64,000 nucleotides of DNA from Bacillota bacterium (GTDB lineage: Bacteria > Bacillota > SHA-98 > Ch115): NCBI GenBank assembly GCA_013178415.1, contig JABLXA010000003.1, forward strand, positions 126,815-190,814, in the 5' to 3' direction. Positions 23,381-32,705 of this stretch are shown in pieces (position 1 is the first letter of the stretch; each line of letters opens with the position of its first letter). The notes below the pieces were generated by a model. The model saw only the letters and a program-made list of their open reading frames with translations. It was not told where the DNA came from and did no database searches. The translations under genes and the position numbers were made by a program.

Positions 23381-25590
23381 TGGCTCTCACCCGGGGGTTT
23401 GAAGAGCACTCCCTGGTCCCCGAGACCAAACTTGAGCCCTTCGAATGGGAATGCCTTGATCCTGTATTCAAGCCATATCTCTTGTCGATCATAACTATAC
23501 AATAGAGCAAGCTCCCTGCAATGGAGATCCTTCACTATACCTACATCCAGCCTCTTCAATTCCTTTTGAGCGACTCCCCCATAGACAGCAGTAAGCCTTG
23601 CCTTCCATTCATCAGAGATTCGCACATCAACATCGCCTTCTATCCGGTCGATGGTCTGGGTGGGCGGGAGATATCGGGTGGCAAAACGCACATTGAAATC
23701 TTCGGTGGGGTGAGCATCAAGCCTGACCGTCACTTTGGTCAGAGTCGCCTCCTTGGGGTCTAGCTCACCTTCCAGGTCAAAGGAAATATCGTCTCGTGGC
23801 GTTATGCTCAGCTTTCCTGAAATATCTCCCATCTCCCGATTGTAGAGGTCATATTCCGTGCCGAGAGAGACCGACCATTTAGGCTGTTTGAACTGAAGTT
23901 TCGCTGCTATGAGCCCTTCAGGATCGAGTTTATCAAAAACGAATGGGGTCCAGCCCCAGATTCCACGGTAATGGTAAGCCCCAGAGGCGCTAAACGGCCC
24001 AAAGAGCTTGGCCTCGATCCCAGTTTCCGCTTCTAGGGTCAGCCGACGATCTTGAGTGCTGTATAAATCGTATGTCGCCCCGCCGGAGAAACTGCCATAG
24101 ATGCCCGGCAAAATTTGGCGTGAAATTCTCCCAAGGTCACCCTCGAGGTGAATCCTGGAGGCAGACAATACCCCTGGCGTCCAGCCGCCATGGACGGCAT
24201 TCTCCTGGTACTTCCCCCATGTGGCGCTGAATGTCAGGGGGATACGCAGCTGATTTAGTTTGATATCAACAGGCTTGCTGGTGAGTGATATCTCCGGCAG
24301 CCTTCTCAGGGCATTCCAGGGGATCTCCTCCTCGGGTTGCTCCTCCTCTTCCCCAGTTGCCTTAGGTTTCACGTAGTTTTCCACTACCAAATTGAGATCA
24401 GCCCATCCCAATGTTTGGGTTGTTCTTACCAGGTAGTTGAAATACCTGTCGGTAGGTTTGTCCGGCACGTTTCTATCAAGATAACTGGCGTCACAGCTGA
24501 GGGTGAGGGTCCTTCCTAATTCCCGCCGCATCCTTATGGAGGCGCTTCGCGATTGCCCATCATATTCTCCGCCAATCCAGGTCCCATCAAGGGTGAGATC
24601 CACATACCCCTTCATATCCTTTTGGTGTACGGTAAGAGATGAAGTCATACGAGTATCCATCTCTCCACTTTCTGCAAGGCTATCGTCATAAGTAGCATCC
24701 AACTTGATTTTGGTGTCGCTTCCTACAGGGATCTCATGGGAAACCTCGGCGCTCGTGTCTACATGGCCGGTATTCCGGTTCCCAAGCAAATAAAGGTATA
24801 GAAAGCCCTCCCCCAGCTTCCCGATGTGGTAGAGATGCTTGATACCGGACGCAGGGCCAAGGCGCTCCATATAGTCAAGATAGACTGAGCCATAAGAGTG
24901 TTCATTACGGTAATAGTTATATGTGGTCTTTACATACCATCCTTCCCTTGCGCCATATCCGACCTTTGGGAGCTCAAACTGGTTCTCCCGCTTGAGTGAA
25001 AAGACCAGATGTGGCCAATAGAAGACCTTGAATCTCCCCTCCCAGTATGAAACATTCCGGATCACGACGCGATCATCGAGATAGATCTTGATTTCAGAAG
25101 CTTCGATATGATAATGCGGCTTCTCGAGGTCACAGCTGGTAAGGGAACCATTCCTTATGGTGACAATGTCCTTTTCCACTTCTACCTGAGAACCCTTGAG
25201 CATCAACTCTCCCTTTATATCCGTGCCGGTAACGGTGGTAGAGGCATCGATGAGGCTTCCGCTCTTTCGTTTTAGATTGTAGGTGAGGGATGCGCTCTCT
25301 ACCTTGTCATCACCTCGCCAGAACTGCACAGGTCCTTCTGCCGCCAATTCATTTGTTGAGAGGTCCAGCCTCATGGCGCTGCACAGGATCTTGATGTCTT
25401 CGTAGACCAGCCTTACATTGCCACTGGCGATAAGGACACGTCCTCCAAGATCAAAATTCAATGAATCAGCCGAAAGAGATGCTGGGGTGCTGCCATCTTT
25501 TGCTATGACCGTCTGGCCAAAGAGGACCATTATCATCGCTGACGCTACCATGATGATGATCGATCCTCCGCTCTTTCTTGAAATGCTCAT
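23377..25590 (-). CDS. lptD: LPS-assembly outer-membrane protein LptD
   Basis: 737 aa. A signal peptide (to about residue 31) is followed by an N-terminal OstA/LptA-like jellyroll (about 35-180, with ASLSADSLNFDLGGRVLIAS and VESASLTYNLKRKSG), then a long beta-barrel (about 190-737) with conserved pieces WEGRFKVFYWPHLVF, YNYYRNEHSYGSVYLDYM and, near the end, DLHCRELALLYSYDRQEIWL. LptD is the outer-membrane gate that inserts LPS in the outer leaflet. No LptE-like lipoprotein is seen nearby, and the Cys pattern of proteobacterial LptD is absent (few Cys). ATG at 25590, RBS GTGAGGTAGG. It is 5 nt behind lptG. Confidence 0.92.
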   Translation of the reverse strand: MSISRKSGGSIIIMVASAMIMVLFGQTVIAKDGSTPASLSADSLNFDLGGRVLIASGNVRLVYEDIKILCSAMRLDLSTNELAAEGPVQFWRGDDKVESASLTYNLKRKSGSLIDASTTVTGTDIKGELMLKGSQVEVEKDIVTIRNGSLTSCDLEKPHYHIEASEIKIYLDDRVVIRNVSYWEGRFKVFYWPHLVFSLKRENQFELPKVGYGAREGWYVKTTYNYYRNEHSYGSVYLDYMERLGPASGIKHLYHIGKLGEGFLYLYLLGNRNTGHVDTSAEVSHEIPVGSDTKIKLDATYDDSLAESGEMDTRMTSSLTVHQKDMKGYVDLTLDGTWIGGEYDGQSRSASIRMRRELGRTLTLSCDASYLDRNVPDKPTDRYFNYLVRTTQTLGWADLNLVVENYVKPKATGEEEEQPEEEIPWNALRRLPEISLTSKPVDIKLNQLRIPLTFSATWGKYQENAVHGGWTPGVLSASRIHLEGDLGRISRQILPGIYGSFSGGATYDLYSTQDRRLTLEAETGIEAKLFGPFSASGAYHYRGIWGWTPFVFDKLDPEGLIAAKLQFKQPKWSVSLGTEYDLYNREMGDISGKLSITPRDDISFDLEGELDPKEATLTKVTVRLDAHPTEDFNVRFATRYLPPTQTIDRIEGDVDVRISDEWKARLTAVYGGVAQKELKRLDVGIVKDLHCRELALLYSYDRQEIWLEYRIKAFPFEGLKFGLGDQGVLFKPPGESQ

Positions 25591-25595
25591 AATGC

Positions 25596-26708
25596 CTACC
25601 TCACCCGCTCGCTGAGGATAACAAGGACAATTCCTGCGATGGCAAATACAACATCCGGCGTCCAGGCTGCCCAGAGTGGTGGGAGAACACTATTGGCGCC
25701 TAGAGATCTCATGACCGATGCGAGGATGAAGTAACCAAAGGAAAGCATGGCTGCCACGACGGCACCAAACATGCGCCCGCCGCGTGGCCTGCTTACCCCC
25801 AGCGGAGCGCCCGCGACAGTGAGTAATGAGGCAGCCACGGGCAGGGAAAGCTTCATATGATAATCAACCAGAAGAGGATCGACATTTATGCCGCTCCGGG
25901 CAAAAAGATCTATGTTCTCCTTGAGCTCTCTCCTGCTCATTTCCTGAGTTGTCTTTTGGTTCTCGAAGAAATTCGCAAGTTCCTTTTCTATAGGGATTTT
26001 CATCTGTTCAAAACGCGCTTCACATTCTACGAAACCCTCTGCGTTAAGATCATGGACCACCCCATTGTATAGATACCATACTGGCCCGTTTCCTCTGGCC
26101 TTTCGCGCCGTGATGATTCGAGGGAGATCGCGCCCGGTCTCATATATCATGACATCCTGCATCAACCTGGATGAAGGGTCCATTTTCCTGACGTAGAAAA
26201 ACCGATTTTGTGTGCCCCTGATAAAGACATTCTCCTCGACCTGTGGCATGCTCTCCTCGATGGCGATACGGCGAATTATGTTATAGGATTCATGATTTGC
26301 CCATGGGACCACCCATTCGTTGAGGGAGAAACTGCCCAGCGATATGAATATCGATAGACCCACAAACGGCAGGATCACGCGTTTAAAGGACATCCCGCCG
26401 GTCCTCATGGCCGCAAGCTCGCTATCCTTGGCGATCCTCGAAAGGGCGATGACGCAGCCGAAGAGCGAGGCAAAGGGCAAAGATTGGGCGATGGCATCGG
26501 GCAGTTTGTATGCCAATAGGCGCAAAACCATCCCGGCCTCTGCCTTTTTCACGATTATGAGGTCAGAAATCCAAAAGAGCTGCCCACTCAATACAATTAT
26601 AATGAAACCCAGGACACAGAGGGAAAAGGGCGCCAGGAATTCAAAGGCCAGATATGTATCGAGGATGGTTATCATCTTGGCATTTTGGCGGGCAAATCTA
26701 AGTCTCAT
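25596..26708 (-). CDS. lptG: LPS export ABC permease, LptG/LptF family
   Basis: 370 aa, YjgP/YjgQ family, first gene of the LPS array. Membrane segments lie near residues 22-48, 60-85, 100-130 and three at the C-terminus (about 280-365). Between them is a periplasmic beta domain. Motifs: ILDTYLAFEFLAPFSLCVLG, LPFASLFGCVIALSRIAKDSELAAMRTGGMS, and the C-terminal MKLSLPVAASLLTVAGAPLGV. It would pair with the LptF at 7872-8957 in the LptB2FG extractor. ATG 26708 follows AGGAAG; an internal ATG at 26675 would also give a plausible N-terminus. Confidence 0.88.
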   Translation of the reverse strand: MRLRFARQNAKMITILDTYLAFEFLAPFSLCVLGFIIIVLSGQLFWISDLIIVKKAEAGMVLRLLAYKLPDAIAQSLPFASLFGCVIALSRIAKDSELAAMRTGGMSFKRVILPFVGLSIFISLGSFSLNEWVVPWANHESYNIIRRIAIEESMPQVEENVFIRGTQNRFFYVRKMDPSSRLMQDVMIYETGRDLPRIITARKARGNGPVWYLYNGVVHDLNAEGFVECEARFEQMKIPIEKELANFFENQKTTQEMSRRELKENIDLFARSGINVDPLLVDYHMKLSLPVAASLLTVAGAPLGVSRPRGGRMFGAVVAAMLSFGYFILASVMRSLGANSVLPPLWAAWTPDVVFAIAGIVLVILSERVR

Positions 26709-26730
26709 ACACTTCCTGCTCCGGATTATG

Positions 26731-26762
26731 AAAAGGCGGACGAAGGCAGATCGCCATCCGCC
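26731..26762 (-). terminator. Rho-independent terminator of the opp operon
   Basis: On the minus strand, GGCGGA (26762-26757) pairs with TCCGCC (26740-26735) around an inner GGC/GCC stem, followed by TTTTCAT. It separates the oppABCDF genes from the LPS array, so the array presumably has its own promoter in the remaining short gap or relies on read-through. Confidence 0.75.
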
Positions 26763-26802
26763 CGCCCGGTATAGTCTCTTCTAAACTCTAAGCAGCGAAC
26801 TC

Positions 26803-27762
26803 TTACAGATAACATGCCAGCCAATGTCCGGGAGCGACCTCTTTTAACTTAGGTTCCTGCTCTGCGCAGATCTTCATTGCATATTTGCACCTGCTCCTGA
26901 ATCGGCATCCTGGCGGCGGATTGATGGGGCTTGGCACCTCCCCCTCGAGGATGACCCGCTGCCTTTCTTTTTCCAGCCGGGGGTCAGGAATAGGGATCGA
27001 AGATAACAATCCCTGGGTATAGGGATGCAGCGGATTCTTGTAGAGCTCATCACTGGATGAGAGCTCGACAAGATGGCCCAGGTACATCACACCCACATTG
27101 TCACTCAAGTGTCTCACCATTGAAAGGTCATGCGCGATGAAAATATAAGTCAGATTTCTTTCGCGTTGCAGGTGAGATAGGAGATTGACTATCTGGGCCT
27201 GCACTGAGACATCTAGTGCCGAGATGGGCTCATCGGCCACCAGAAACACAGGATCAACGGCCAAAGCGCGAGCGATTCCTATCCTCTGGCGCTGACCTCC
27301 GCTGAATTCATGCGGGAACCTGGCCGCATGTTCCGCGTTGAGGCCCACCACATGCAGCAACTCATGAATTCTATCGAGTCGCTCCTTACGTGAAGATGCC
27401 AGGTGGTGTATATCAATGGCCTCCCCGATTATGTCTCCCACCGTCATCCTTGGATTGAGAGATGCATAGGGATCCTGGAATATCATCTGCATACGTCTTT
27501 TGAATCTCTTGAGCGCCGCGCCAGAAAGATGAGTTGCATCTTCCCCTTCAAAGATTATCTGCCCTGCCGTAGGTTGATAGAGCCCGACAATAGTGCGTCC
27601 TGCAGTGGTCTTTCCACAGCCGCTCTCGCCCACAAGGCCGAAGACCTCGCCCCTGCGCACGGTGAAAGACACATCGTCCACTGCCTTGAGCACAACATTG
27701 CGCCCGAAGCGAAAGTATTTCTTCAGATTCTTGATCTCAAGAACCACTTCTGCTGCAGCCAT
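26803..27762 (-). CDS. oppF: Oligopeptide/dipeptide ABC transporter ATPase, OppF/DppF type
   Basis: 319 aa. Walker [21 protein letters not shown], signature FSGGQRQRIGIARALAV, Walker B LVADEPISALDVSVQAQ, H-loop IAHDLSMVRHL. The C-terminal oligopeptide-type extension has LHPYTQGLLSSIPIPDP and the Cys-bearing GCRFRSRCKYAMKICAEQEP, which in the family often binds a metal cluster. It energises peptide import with OppD. Its start overlaps the stop of oppD by one nucleotide (27762). Last gene of the operon, followed by a terminator. Confidence 0.93.
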   Translation of the reverse strand: MAAAEVVLEIKNLKKYFRFGRNVVLKAVDDVSFTVRRGEVFGLVGESGCGKTTAGRTIVGLYQPTAGQIIFEGEDATHLSGAALKRFKRRMQMIFQDPYASLNPRMTVGDIIGEAIDIHHLASSRKERLDRIHELLHVVGLNAEHAARFPHEFSGGQRQRIGIARALAVDPVFLVADEPISALDVSVQAQIVNLLSHLQRERNLTYIFIAHDLSMVRHLSDNVGVMYLGHLVELSSSDELYKNPLHPYTQGLLSSIPIPDPRLEKERQRVILEGEVPSPINPPPGCRFRSRCKYAMKICAEQEPKLKEVAPGHWLACYL

Positions 27763-28784
27763 TACCTCGCGCCTCCCATCGCCCGTGCCTGTTTGGCGTT
27801 AGCCTTCCTGGCCATGGGATGGCTGAGCCAACAAGTCACTGAATGATGATCACACGGCTCGGAAGGGCCCGGATCCTCCTCGAGACAGATTCTCATGACC
27901 TTGTCGCACCTAGGAGCAAAGGCGCACCCCTTCGGCGGGGTGAACAGGTCCGGAGGTGTTCCAGGGATCGCCAGTAGATCTCCCTTCCTCTCACCATGTA
28001 TCTTGGGAACAGACTGCAGTAGCGCCTTTGTATAAGGATGTTGTGGATTGTAGTAGATATCATCAGATACACCTGATTCGACCACCTTGCCTGCATACAT
28101 CACCATTACCCTGTCTGCCAAGCGCGCGACCACCCCAAGATCATGGGTTATCAGGATTATAGAGGTGTCTAGTTGAGATTGGAGGCTCTTCATAAGATCC
28201 AGGATCTGAGCCTGAATCGTGACATCCAGCCCTGTGGTGGGTTCATCAGCGATGAGCAATTTCGGATTGCATGACAGGGCCATTGCTATCATAACCCTCT
28301 GGCGCATACCGCCGCTGAACTGATGAGGGTAATGCCTGATGCGTTCCGATGGATTAGGTATTCCCACCATCTCGAGTGTTTCAATGGCACGCTTCTGCGC
28401 ATCAGCCAGACTCATCTTTTGGTGTTTGATGAGAACTTCTGTGATCTGCCGTCCGATGGTCATGGTAGGGTTGAGAGCTGTCATGGGATCCTGAAAGATC
28501 ATTCCCATTTCCGCTCCCCTGATGCGCTGCATTTCTGCTTCGGTAAGCTTGGTTATATCCTTGCCGTGGAATATTATACTCCCACCCTCGATCTTACCAG
28601 GAGGAGAGGGGATGAGCCTCATCACGCTAGAAGCAGTTACAGTCTTGCCGCAACCTGATTCCCCTACTATAGCCAGGGTCTCCCCGCGATCCAAGTAAAA
28701 GGAAACGCCCCTAACTGCATGGACCTTTCCGGCGTAAGTGTAGAATGAAACTTGCAGGTCTGTAACTTCCAACAGTCTACTCAC
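27762..28784 (-). CDS. oppD: Oligopeptide/dipeptide ABC transporter ATPase, OppD/DppD type
   Basis: 340 aa. Walker [21 protein letters not shown], signature [15 protein letters not shown], Walker [19 protein letters not shown]-loop [15 protein letters not shown], and the C-terminal [15 protein letters not shown] plus [20 protein letters not shown]. Partner ATPase of OppF. The protein keeps the usual GMRQR signature of the D subunit, which distinguishes it from the GQRQR of OppF. It starts 15 nt after oppC. Confidence 0.93.
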   Translation of the reverse strand: MSRLLEVTDLQVSFYTYAGKVHAVRGVSFYLDRGETLAIVGESGCGKTVTASSVMRLIPSPPGKIEGGSIIFHGKDITKLTEAEMQRIRGAEMGMIFQDPMTALNPTMTIGRQITEVLIKHQKMSLADAQKRAIETLEMVGIPNPSERIRHYPHQFSGGMRQRVMIAMALSCNPKLLIADEPTTGLDVTIQAQILDLMKSLQSQLDTSIILITHDLGVVARLADRVMVMYAGKVVESGVSDDIYYNPQHPYTKALLQSVPKIHGERKGDLLAIPGTPPDLFTPPKGCAFAPRCDKVMRICLEEDPGPSEPCDHHSVTCWLSHPMARKANAKQARAMGGAR

Positions 28785-28799
28785 AAGACGTCTCCTCCT

Positions 28800-29735
28800 C
28801 TACTGCCGGAGCTTCGGGTCAAGGGCATCGCGGAGACCATCCCCAACGAAATTGAACCCGAGCATGATAAGACAAATGGCTATGGCCGGGAAGAAAAGCT
28901 GATATGGATATATCAGCAGGTACTGATATCCATCATTGGCCATTGAGCCAAGGCTCGCCAGGGGGAGTGGGACACCCAGACCGATAAAGCTCAGGAAGGC
29001 CTCGCCAAAAATAGCGCTTGGAATCGTGAAGGTAAGATTGACTATGATGACGCCCATGGCGTTGGGAACCAGATGCCGAGCTATGATACGAGCAGGACTC
29101 GCGCCCAAGACTTGAGCAGCTAGGACATATTCCTGCTCCTTGATCTGCAGGATTTGTCCTCTTACAAGCCTGGCCATCCCAATCCAGCCGGTTATGCTCA
29201 TTGCCAGGATTATCGTCCAGAGCCCCGGCGGCATGACCACCAGCAGCAGAATCACTATGATGAGCCATGGTATGCCGTAAAGAACATCAACCACCCTCAT
29301 CATGATGTCATCTACGATCCCGCCGCAATAGCCAGAGATTCCCCCATAAATGACACCGATCACAAGGTCCATGGTCGCTGCCATTATACCGATGAAAAGC
29401 GATATCCTGGCGCCATAGCACAATCGAGCAAAGATATCCCGGCCCAGATTATCCGTCCCCAACCAATGTTCCCGTGATGGTAACATATTACAGTAAAGCA
29501 GGCTCTGCTCCCGGTAATCATACGGGGTAAAATAGGGACCGAATATGGAGAGAAGCCCCATAAATATCAAAATGCCGAGGCCAAAAAGGGCCAGACGATT
29601 TTTCTTGAACCTCCGCCATGCATCCTGCCAGTAAGATATCACCGGCCGCGTCAGGGCCTCGGCCTCGCCTTGTTTCAATGTCACAGGTTCAAACATCTCT
29701 GGAGACAATTCCCGTGATATGGCCAACACCATCAC
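28800..29735 (-). CDS. oppC: Peptide ABC transporter permease, OppC/DppC type
   Basis: 311 aa. An N-terminal cytoplasmic arm (about 1-45) leads into a first helix (ALFGLGILIFMGLLSIFGPYF), the periplasmic PSREHWLGTDNLGRDIFARL motif of OppC/DppC, four further helices and the EAA loop (EYVLAAQVLGASPARIIARHLVPN). Overlaps the end of oppB by 4 nt (start 29735). Forms the membrane channel with OppB. Confidence 0.92.
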   Translation of the reverse strand: MMVLAISRELSPEMFEPVTLKQGEAEALTRPVISYWQDAWRRFKKNRLALFGLGILIFMGLLSIFGPYFTPYDYREQSLLYCNMLPSREHWLGTDNLGRDIFARLCYGARISLFIGIMAATMDLVIGVIYGGISGYCGGIVDDIMMRVVDVLYGIPWLIIVILLLVVMPPGLWTIILAMSITGWIGMARLVRGQILQIKEQEYVLAAQVLGASPARIIARHLVPNAMGVIIVNLTFTIPSAIFGEAFLSFIGLGVPLPLASLGSMANDGYQYLLIYPYQLFFPAIAICLIMLGFNFVGDGLRDALDPKLRQ

Positions 29736-30658
29736 TCCCTCTTCCCAGCTAGCCTGATGCGTGGATCAATGAATCCATATGAAATATCCACAAGAAGATT
29801 CATGATCACGAGGATCGTGGCATAAAAGACAGTGGTCCCCAGGATGAGGGTATAATCACGGTTGTATACGCTCTGCACATAATACTTGCCCAATCCGGGG
29901 ATGCCGAAAATCTGTTCGATGATCAATGTCCCTGTGGTTATGCCGGCCACGAGAGGCCCCATCATAGTGACGATGGGAAGTATGGCGTTACGAATCACAT
30001 GGCGCCAGGTGATCTCGGACTGAGAGAGCCCTTTAGCCCTGGCGGTGCGAATATAATCCTGATTTATCACATCCAGGACGCTCGTCCTCATCATCCTGGC
30101 CATTATGGCAAGGGTGCCAAGCCCAAGAGAAAATGCAGGTATGATAGATTGACTAAAAGTGCCCCATCTGGCTATAGGAAGCAATCTGAGTTTATAACCC
30201 ACCACATATTGCAGTATGGAGGCAGTGATGAAATTTGGCACAGAGATCCCTATGATAGCCACGATGATTGCAAGATAATCCCAGCCGCTGTTATGTTTCA
30301 GCCCCGCGAGTATCCCCAAAGAAAGCCCCGTCGTCAGGGCAAAAGCCAGGGCCTCGAGACCCAGGACGCAGGACACAGGGAACCCTTCCCTAATTAGATC
30401 ATTGACAGTGCGATTAGTCATCCTGAGGGATATTCCCAGATCTCCATGAAGGAGATTGCCCAGATAAACCAGATATTGTTGCCATAATGGCTTATCCAAT
30501 CCATATTTGCGTAACATGTTCTGGCGGATCGCTTCTGTCACTTTTTCACCCATGAAGGGATCTCCCGGGATCGAATGCATTAGCAGAAAGGTCAAGGTGA
30601 TAATGACCCAGAGAGTTGCCAGTGAAAAAGCAAGCCGCCTTGCGATGTAACGGCCCAA
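29732..30658 (-). CDS. oppB: Peptide ABC transporter permease, OppB/DppB type
   Basis: 308 aa, six membrane helices. The N-terminus IARRLAFSLATLWVIITLTF, then the FLLMHSIPGDPF motif of OppB, and an EAA loop (DYIRTARAKGLSQSEITWRHVIRNAILP). Ends with DISYGFIDPRIRL, typical of the family. Separated from the upstream binding-protein gene by ~108 nt containing a strong hairpin (30705-30740). Confidence 0.92.
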   Translation of the reverse strand: MGRYIARRLAFSLATLWVIITLTFLLMHSIPGDPFMGEKVTEAIRQNMLRKYGLDKPLWQQYLVYLGNLLHGDLGISLRMTNRTVNDLIREGFPVSCVLGLEALAFALTTGLSLGILAGLKHNSGWDYLAIIVAIIGISVPNFITASILQYVVGYKLRLLPIARWGTFSQSIIPAFSLGLGTLAIMARMMRTSVLDVINQDYIRTARAKGLSQSEITWRHVIRNAILPIVTMMGPLVAGITTGTLIIEQIFGIPGLGKYYVQSVYNRDYTLILGTTVFYATILVIMNLLVDISYGFIDPRIRLAGKRE

Positions 30659-30704
30659 ACTATTTCCCCCCTGCCATCCAGTTGCTGCTCTGTTTCAATA
30701 GGCA

Positions 30705-30740
30705 AGCCGTCGGGGCTGCCTCCTGGCTGCCCCAACGGCT
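30705..30740 (-). promoter_or_regulatory. Stable intergenic hairpin between oppA and oppB
   Basis: AGCCGT-T-GGGGC pairs with GCCCC-G-ACGGCT (12 bp, one G-U) around a 12-nt loop. There is no U-run after it, so it is more likely an mRNA stabiliser or partial stop that keeps oppA expressed above the permease and ATPase genes, a common pattern for binding-protein operons. Confidence 0.6.
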
Positions 30741-30766
30741 ATTCCGTCAAGCCAAGAAATGATGCG

Positions 30767-32422
30767 CTATTTAAGCGTATAGCCAAGCTCCTTCAAGCCG
30801 GCTTCCAGGAACTTCTTGGCCTTGGCAATATTTGCCCTCTCAGGTAGAACCTCGCCGACCCATTTCTCCTGGAAAGACGCGCCGTTATGGTCATGAATGA
30901 CGGGTGGAGTATAGGCCGTGGCCGGAAGCGAGCCATTCTTCAGGACCTGATCCACAAAGAGCTTCCTGTCTATGGCATAAGCAAATGCCTTCCTCATATT
31001 GGCATTCTTGAAGATGGGATCCTGGCAGTTGAACTCAAGGTACCAAGATACGCCATCAGCAATGGTCTTCATACCCCGGTCCTTGAACATCGGGATATGT
31101 GATCCAGGAACGCCTATGGCATCTAGCTGGCCCGCCTCGAACATGTTGATAGGGGTATTGATATCCTTGAACATGTCAAAGTTTATCTGATCCAATTTCA
31201 CATTCTTGGCATCCCAATAGTTAGGGTTCTTTTTCAGGACCATCTTGCTCTCATGCTTCCATTCGTCAATATAGAACGGCCCGCTGAAGACCATCTTATC
31301 AGCGTCAGCTGCGTACTTGTCACCCCACTTGTCAATGGCGTGCTTGGGCACAGGCAGGAAGCTGATGAATCCGCAGAGATCAAGGAAGTATGGAGTCGGG
31401 CGCTCGAGGGTGACCTTGAGCGTTTTGGCGTCAAGGGCCTTGATACCAACCGTATCCAGAGCCTTCTCGATGCCCTTGTCCCCTACTTTGCCGGGGTCCA
31501 TCATGTTGACGCTCTCAGCGTTCTTTATGATGTAGAACTGATATGCATATTGCGAGGCGGTGCGAGGATCGATGGCACGCTTCCACGCATATTCAAAGTC
31601 ATAGGCAGTGATGGGCTTGCCATCGCTCCACTTGGCGTCACGCAGTTTGAACGTGTAGACGGTAGCGTCCTTGGAAACCGTCCAATCCAGCGCAAGCCCG
31701 GAACCCTTTTCAATCTTGTGCTCCGGGTTTTTCCTGACGAGACCTTCCAGAACAGCGCCAAGAACCTCAAAAGATATCTGATCTGTACTGGTCTGGGGAT
31801 CCAGATCCGGCGGCTCTTCGCCAAGGTTCAGGTTTAGGTACTGGGGTTTGTCACCACCGGGCCTGCCTTCGGTATAAGCCCATTTCCATTCGATATCAGC
31901 GCCGGTAGCGCGCCTCACTATCCCTTTGACATATGGCTTCTCTATGTAGTTCCGAGGAGGCCAATAGATAGGCGCTATTGGCATCTCATCCAAGAGGATC
32001 TTCTCTGCCCTGGCCATGGCCTTCATCCTGAGGTTCTGATCGTTGGAGTTCTTAGCGGCCTTGATGAGCGCGTCATAGTTTTTGTTGCTCCATTTGCAAT
32101 CGTTGAAAGCGCTGCCCGTAATCCACAGGTCCGCGAAGGTCATGGGGTCATCATAGTCAGCGCCCCACCCGGCGAAAACTATCTGGAAATCGCCATTTCT
32201 CATCTTGGAAAGACGGGTTTTGAAGTCAACAGCAACGATCTCCATCTCAATGCCAAGGTTCTTCCTTATCATTTCCTGAATACCCTGTGCATAGAGTTTC
32301 GCGATCTGCGAGTCTCCACTCAAGAACTGTATCTTCGGAAGCGGCTTGGCTGCGCTCGCAAAGGAGACGCTCATCGCCAAGATAAGAATCGCCGCCAGCG
32401 CAAGAACCAAAAACCTTCTCAT
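30767..32422 (-). CDS. oppA: Peptide-binding protein OppA/DppA, circularly permuted
   Basis: 551 aa extracytoplasmic binding protein (SBP_bac_5). Residues 1-25 are a signal peptide (ending FASAA) without a lipobox Cys. Residues 26-185 correspond to the C-terminal part of normal OppA (LPKIQFLSGDSQIAKLYAQ, FAGWGADYDDPMTFADLW, EKILLDEMPIAPIYW, EWKWAYTE). After a short linker (GRPGGDKP), residues 193-551 correspond to the normal N-terminal part and run on to the break (YLNLNLGEEPPDLDPQ, KWSDGKPITAYDFEYAWKRA, GPFYIDEWKHESKMVL, AFAYAIDRKLFV), ending LKELGYTLK. In normal proteins LKE(L/M)G... is directly followed by LPKI.... So all parts appear present in rotated order. ATG with AAGGAGG upstream. 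First gene of oppABCDF. Confidence 0.9.
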   Translation of the reverse strand: MRRFLVLALAAILILAMSVSFASAAKPLPKIQFLSGDSQIAKLYAQGIQEMIRKNLGIEMEIVAVDFKTRLSKMRNGDFQIVFAGWGADYDDPMTFADLWITGSAFNDCKWSNKNYDALIKAAKNSNDQNLRMKAMARAEKILLDEMPIAPIYWPPRNYIEKPYVKGIVRRATGADIEWKWAYTEGRPGGDKPQYLNLNLGEEPPDLDPQTSTDQISFEVLGAVLEGLVRKNPEHKIEKGSGLALDWTVSKDATVYTFKLRDAKWSDGKPITAYDFEYAWKRAIDPRTASQYAYQFYIIKNAESVNMMDPGKVGDKGIEKALDTVGIKALDAKTLKVTLERPTPYFLDLCGFISFLPVPKHAIDKWGDKYAADADKMVFSGPFYIDEWKHESKMVLKKNPNYWDAKNVKLDQINFDMFKDINTPINMFEAGQLDAIGVPGSHIPMFKDRGMKTIADGVSWYLEFNCQDPIFKNANMRKAFAYAIDRKLFVDQVLKNGSLPATAYTPPVIHDHNGASFQEKWVGEVLPERANIAKAKKFLEAGLKELGYTLK

Positions 32423-32612
32423 TTCAAAATCCTCCTTAAATTATCAGCATCTCTTTCTTTCTCCTCGCTTCTCCTTACGTGGTAGTGAGAATTAGGAAGT
32501 AGGCATGAATAAAAAACAGAAAGAGCCGAACCTCCTCACGATCCCCCCTTTATCCCGAAACAGCTCCAATGATTTAAACAGGCAAAGTCCCCTGCATGGA
32601 ACACATCTAAAA

Positions 32613-32639
32613 ATTATATCTTCTTTGTTTGGCTTGCAA
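32613..32639 (-). promoter_or_regulatory. Candidate promoter of the opp operon
   Basis: On the minus strand, TATAAT (32618-32613) is preceded by TTGCAA (32639-32634) with a 15-nt spacer, which is short for sigma-A. It lies ~190 nt before the oppA start. The remaining leader (32423-32612) shows no clear element beyond the RBS. Confidence 0.4.
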
Positions 32640-32671
32640 TTCCTCCTTCTGCTGATGTAACTTTTAGCAGG

Positions 32672-32705
32672 GAAAAACTCCTAAATGCCGGTCCTCAGGG
32701 CATTT
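32672..32705 (-). terminator. Terminator overlapping the htrA stop codon
   Basis: AAATGCC (32705-32699) pairs with GGCATTT (32689-32683), followed by AGGAGTTTTT on the minus strand. The 5' arm begins inside the last codons of htrA. A short 7-bp stem makes it moderately convincing. Confidence 0.5.
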
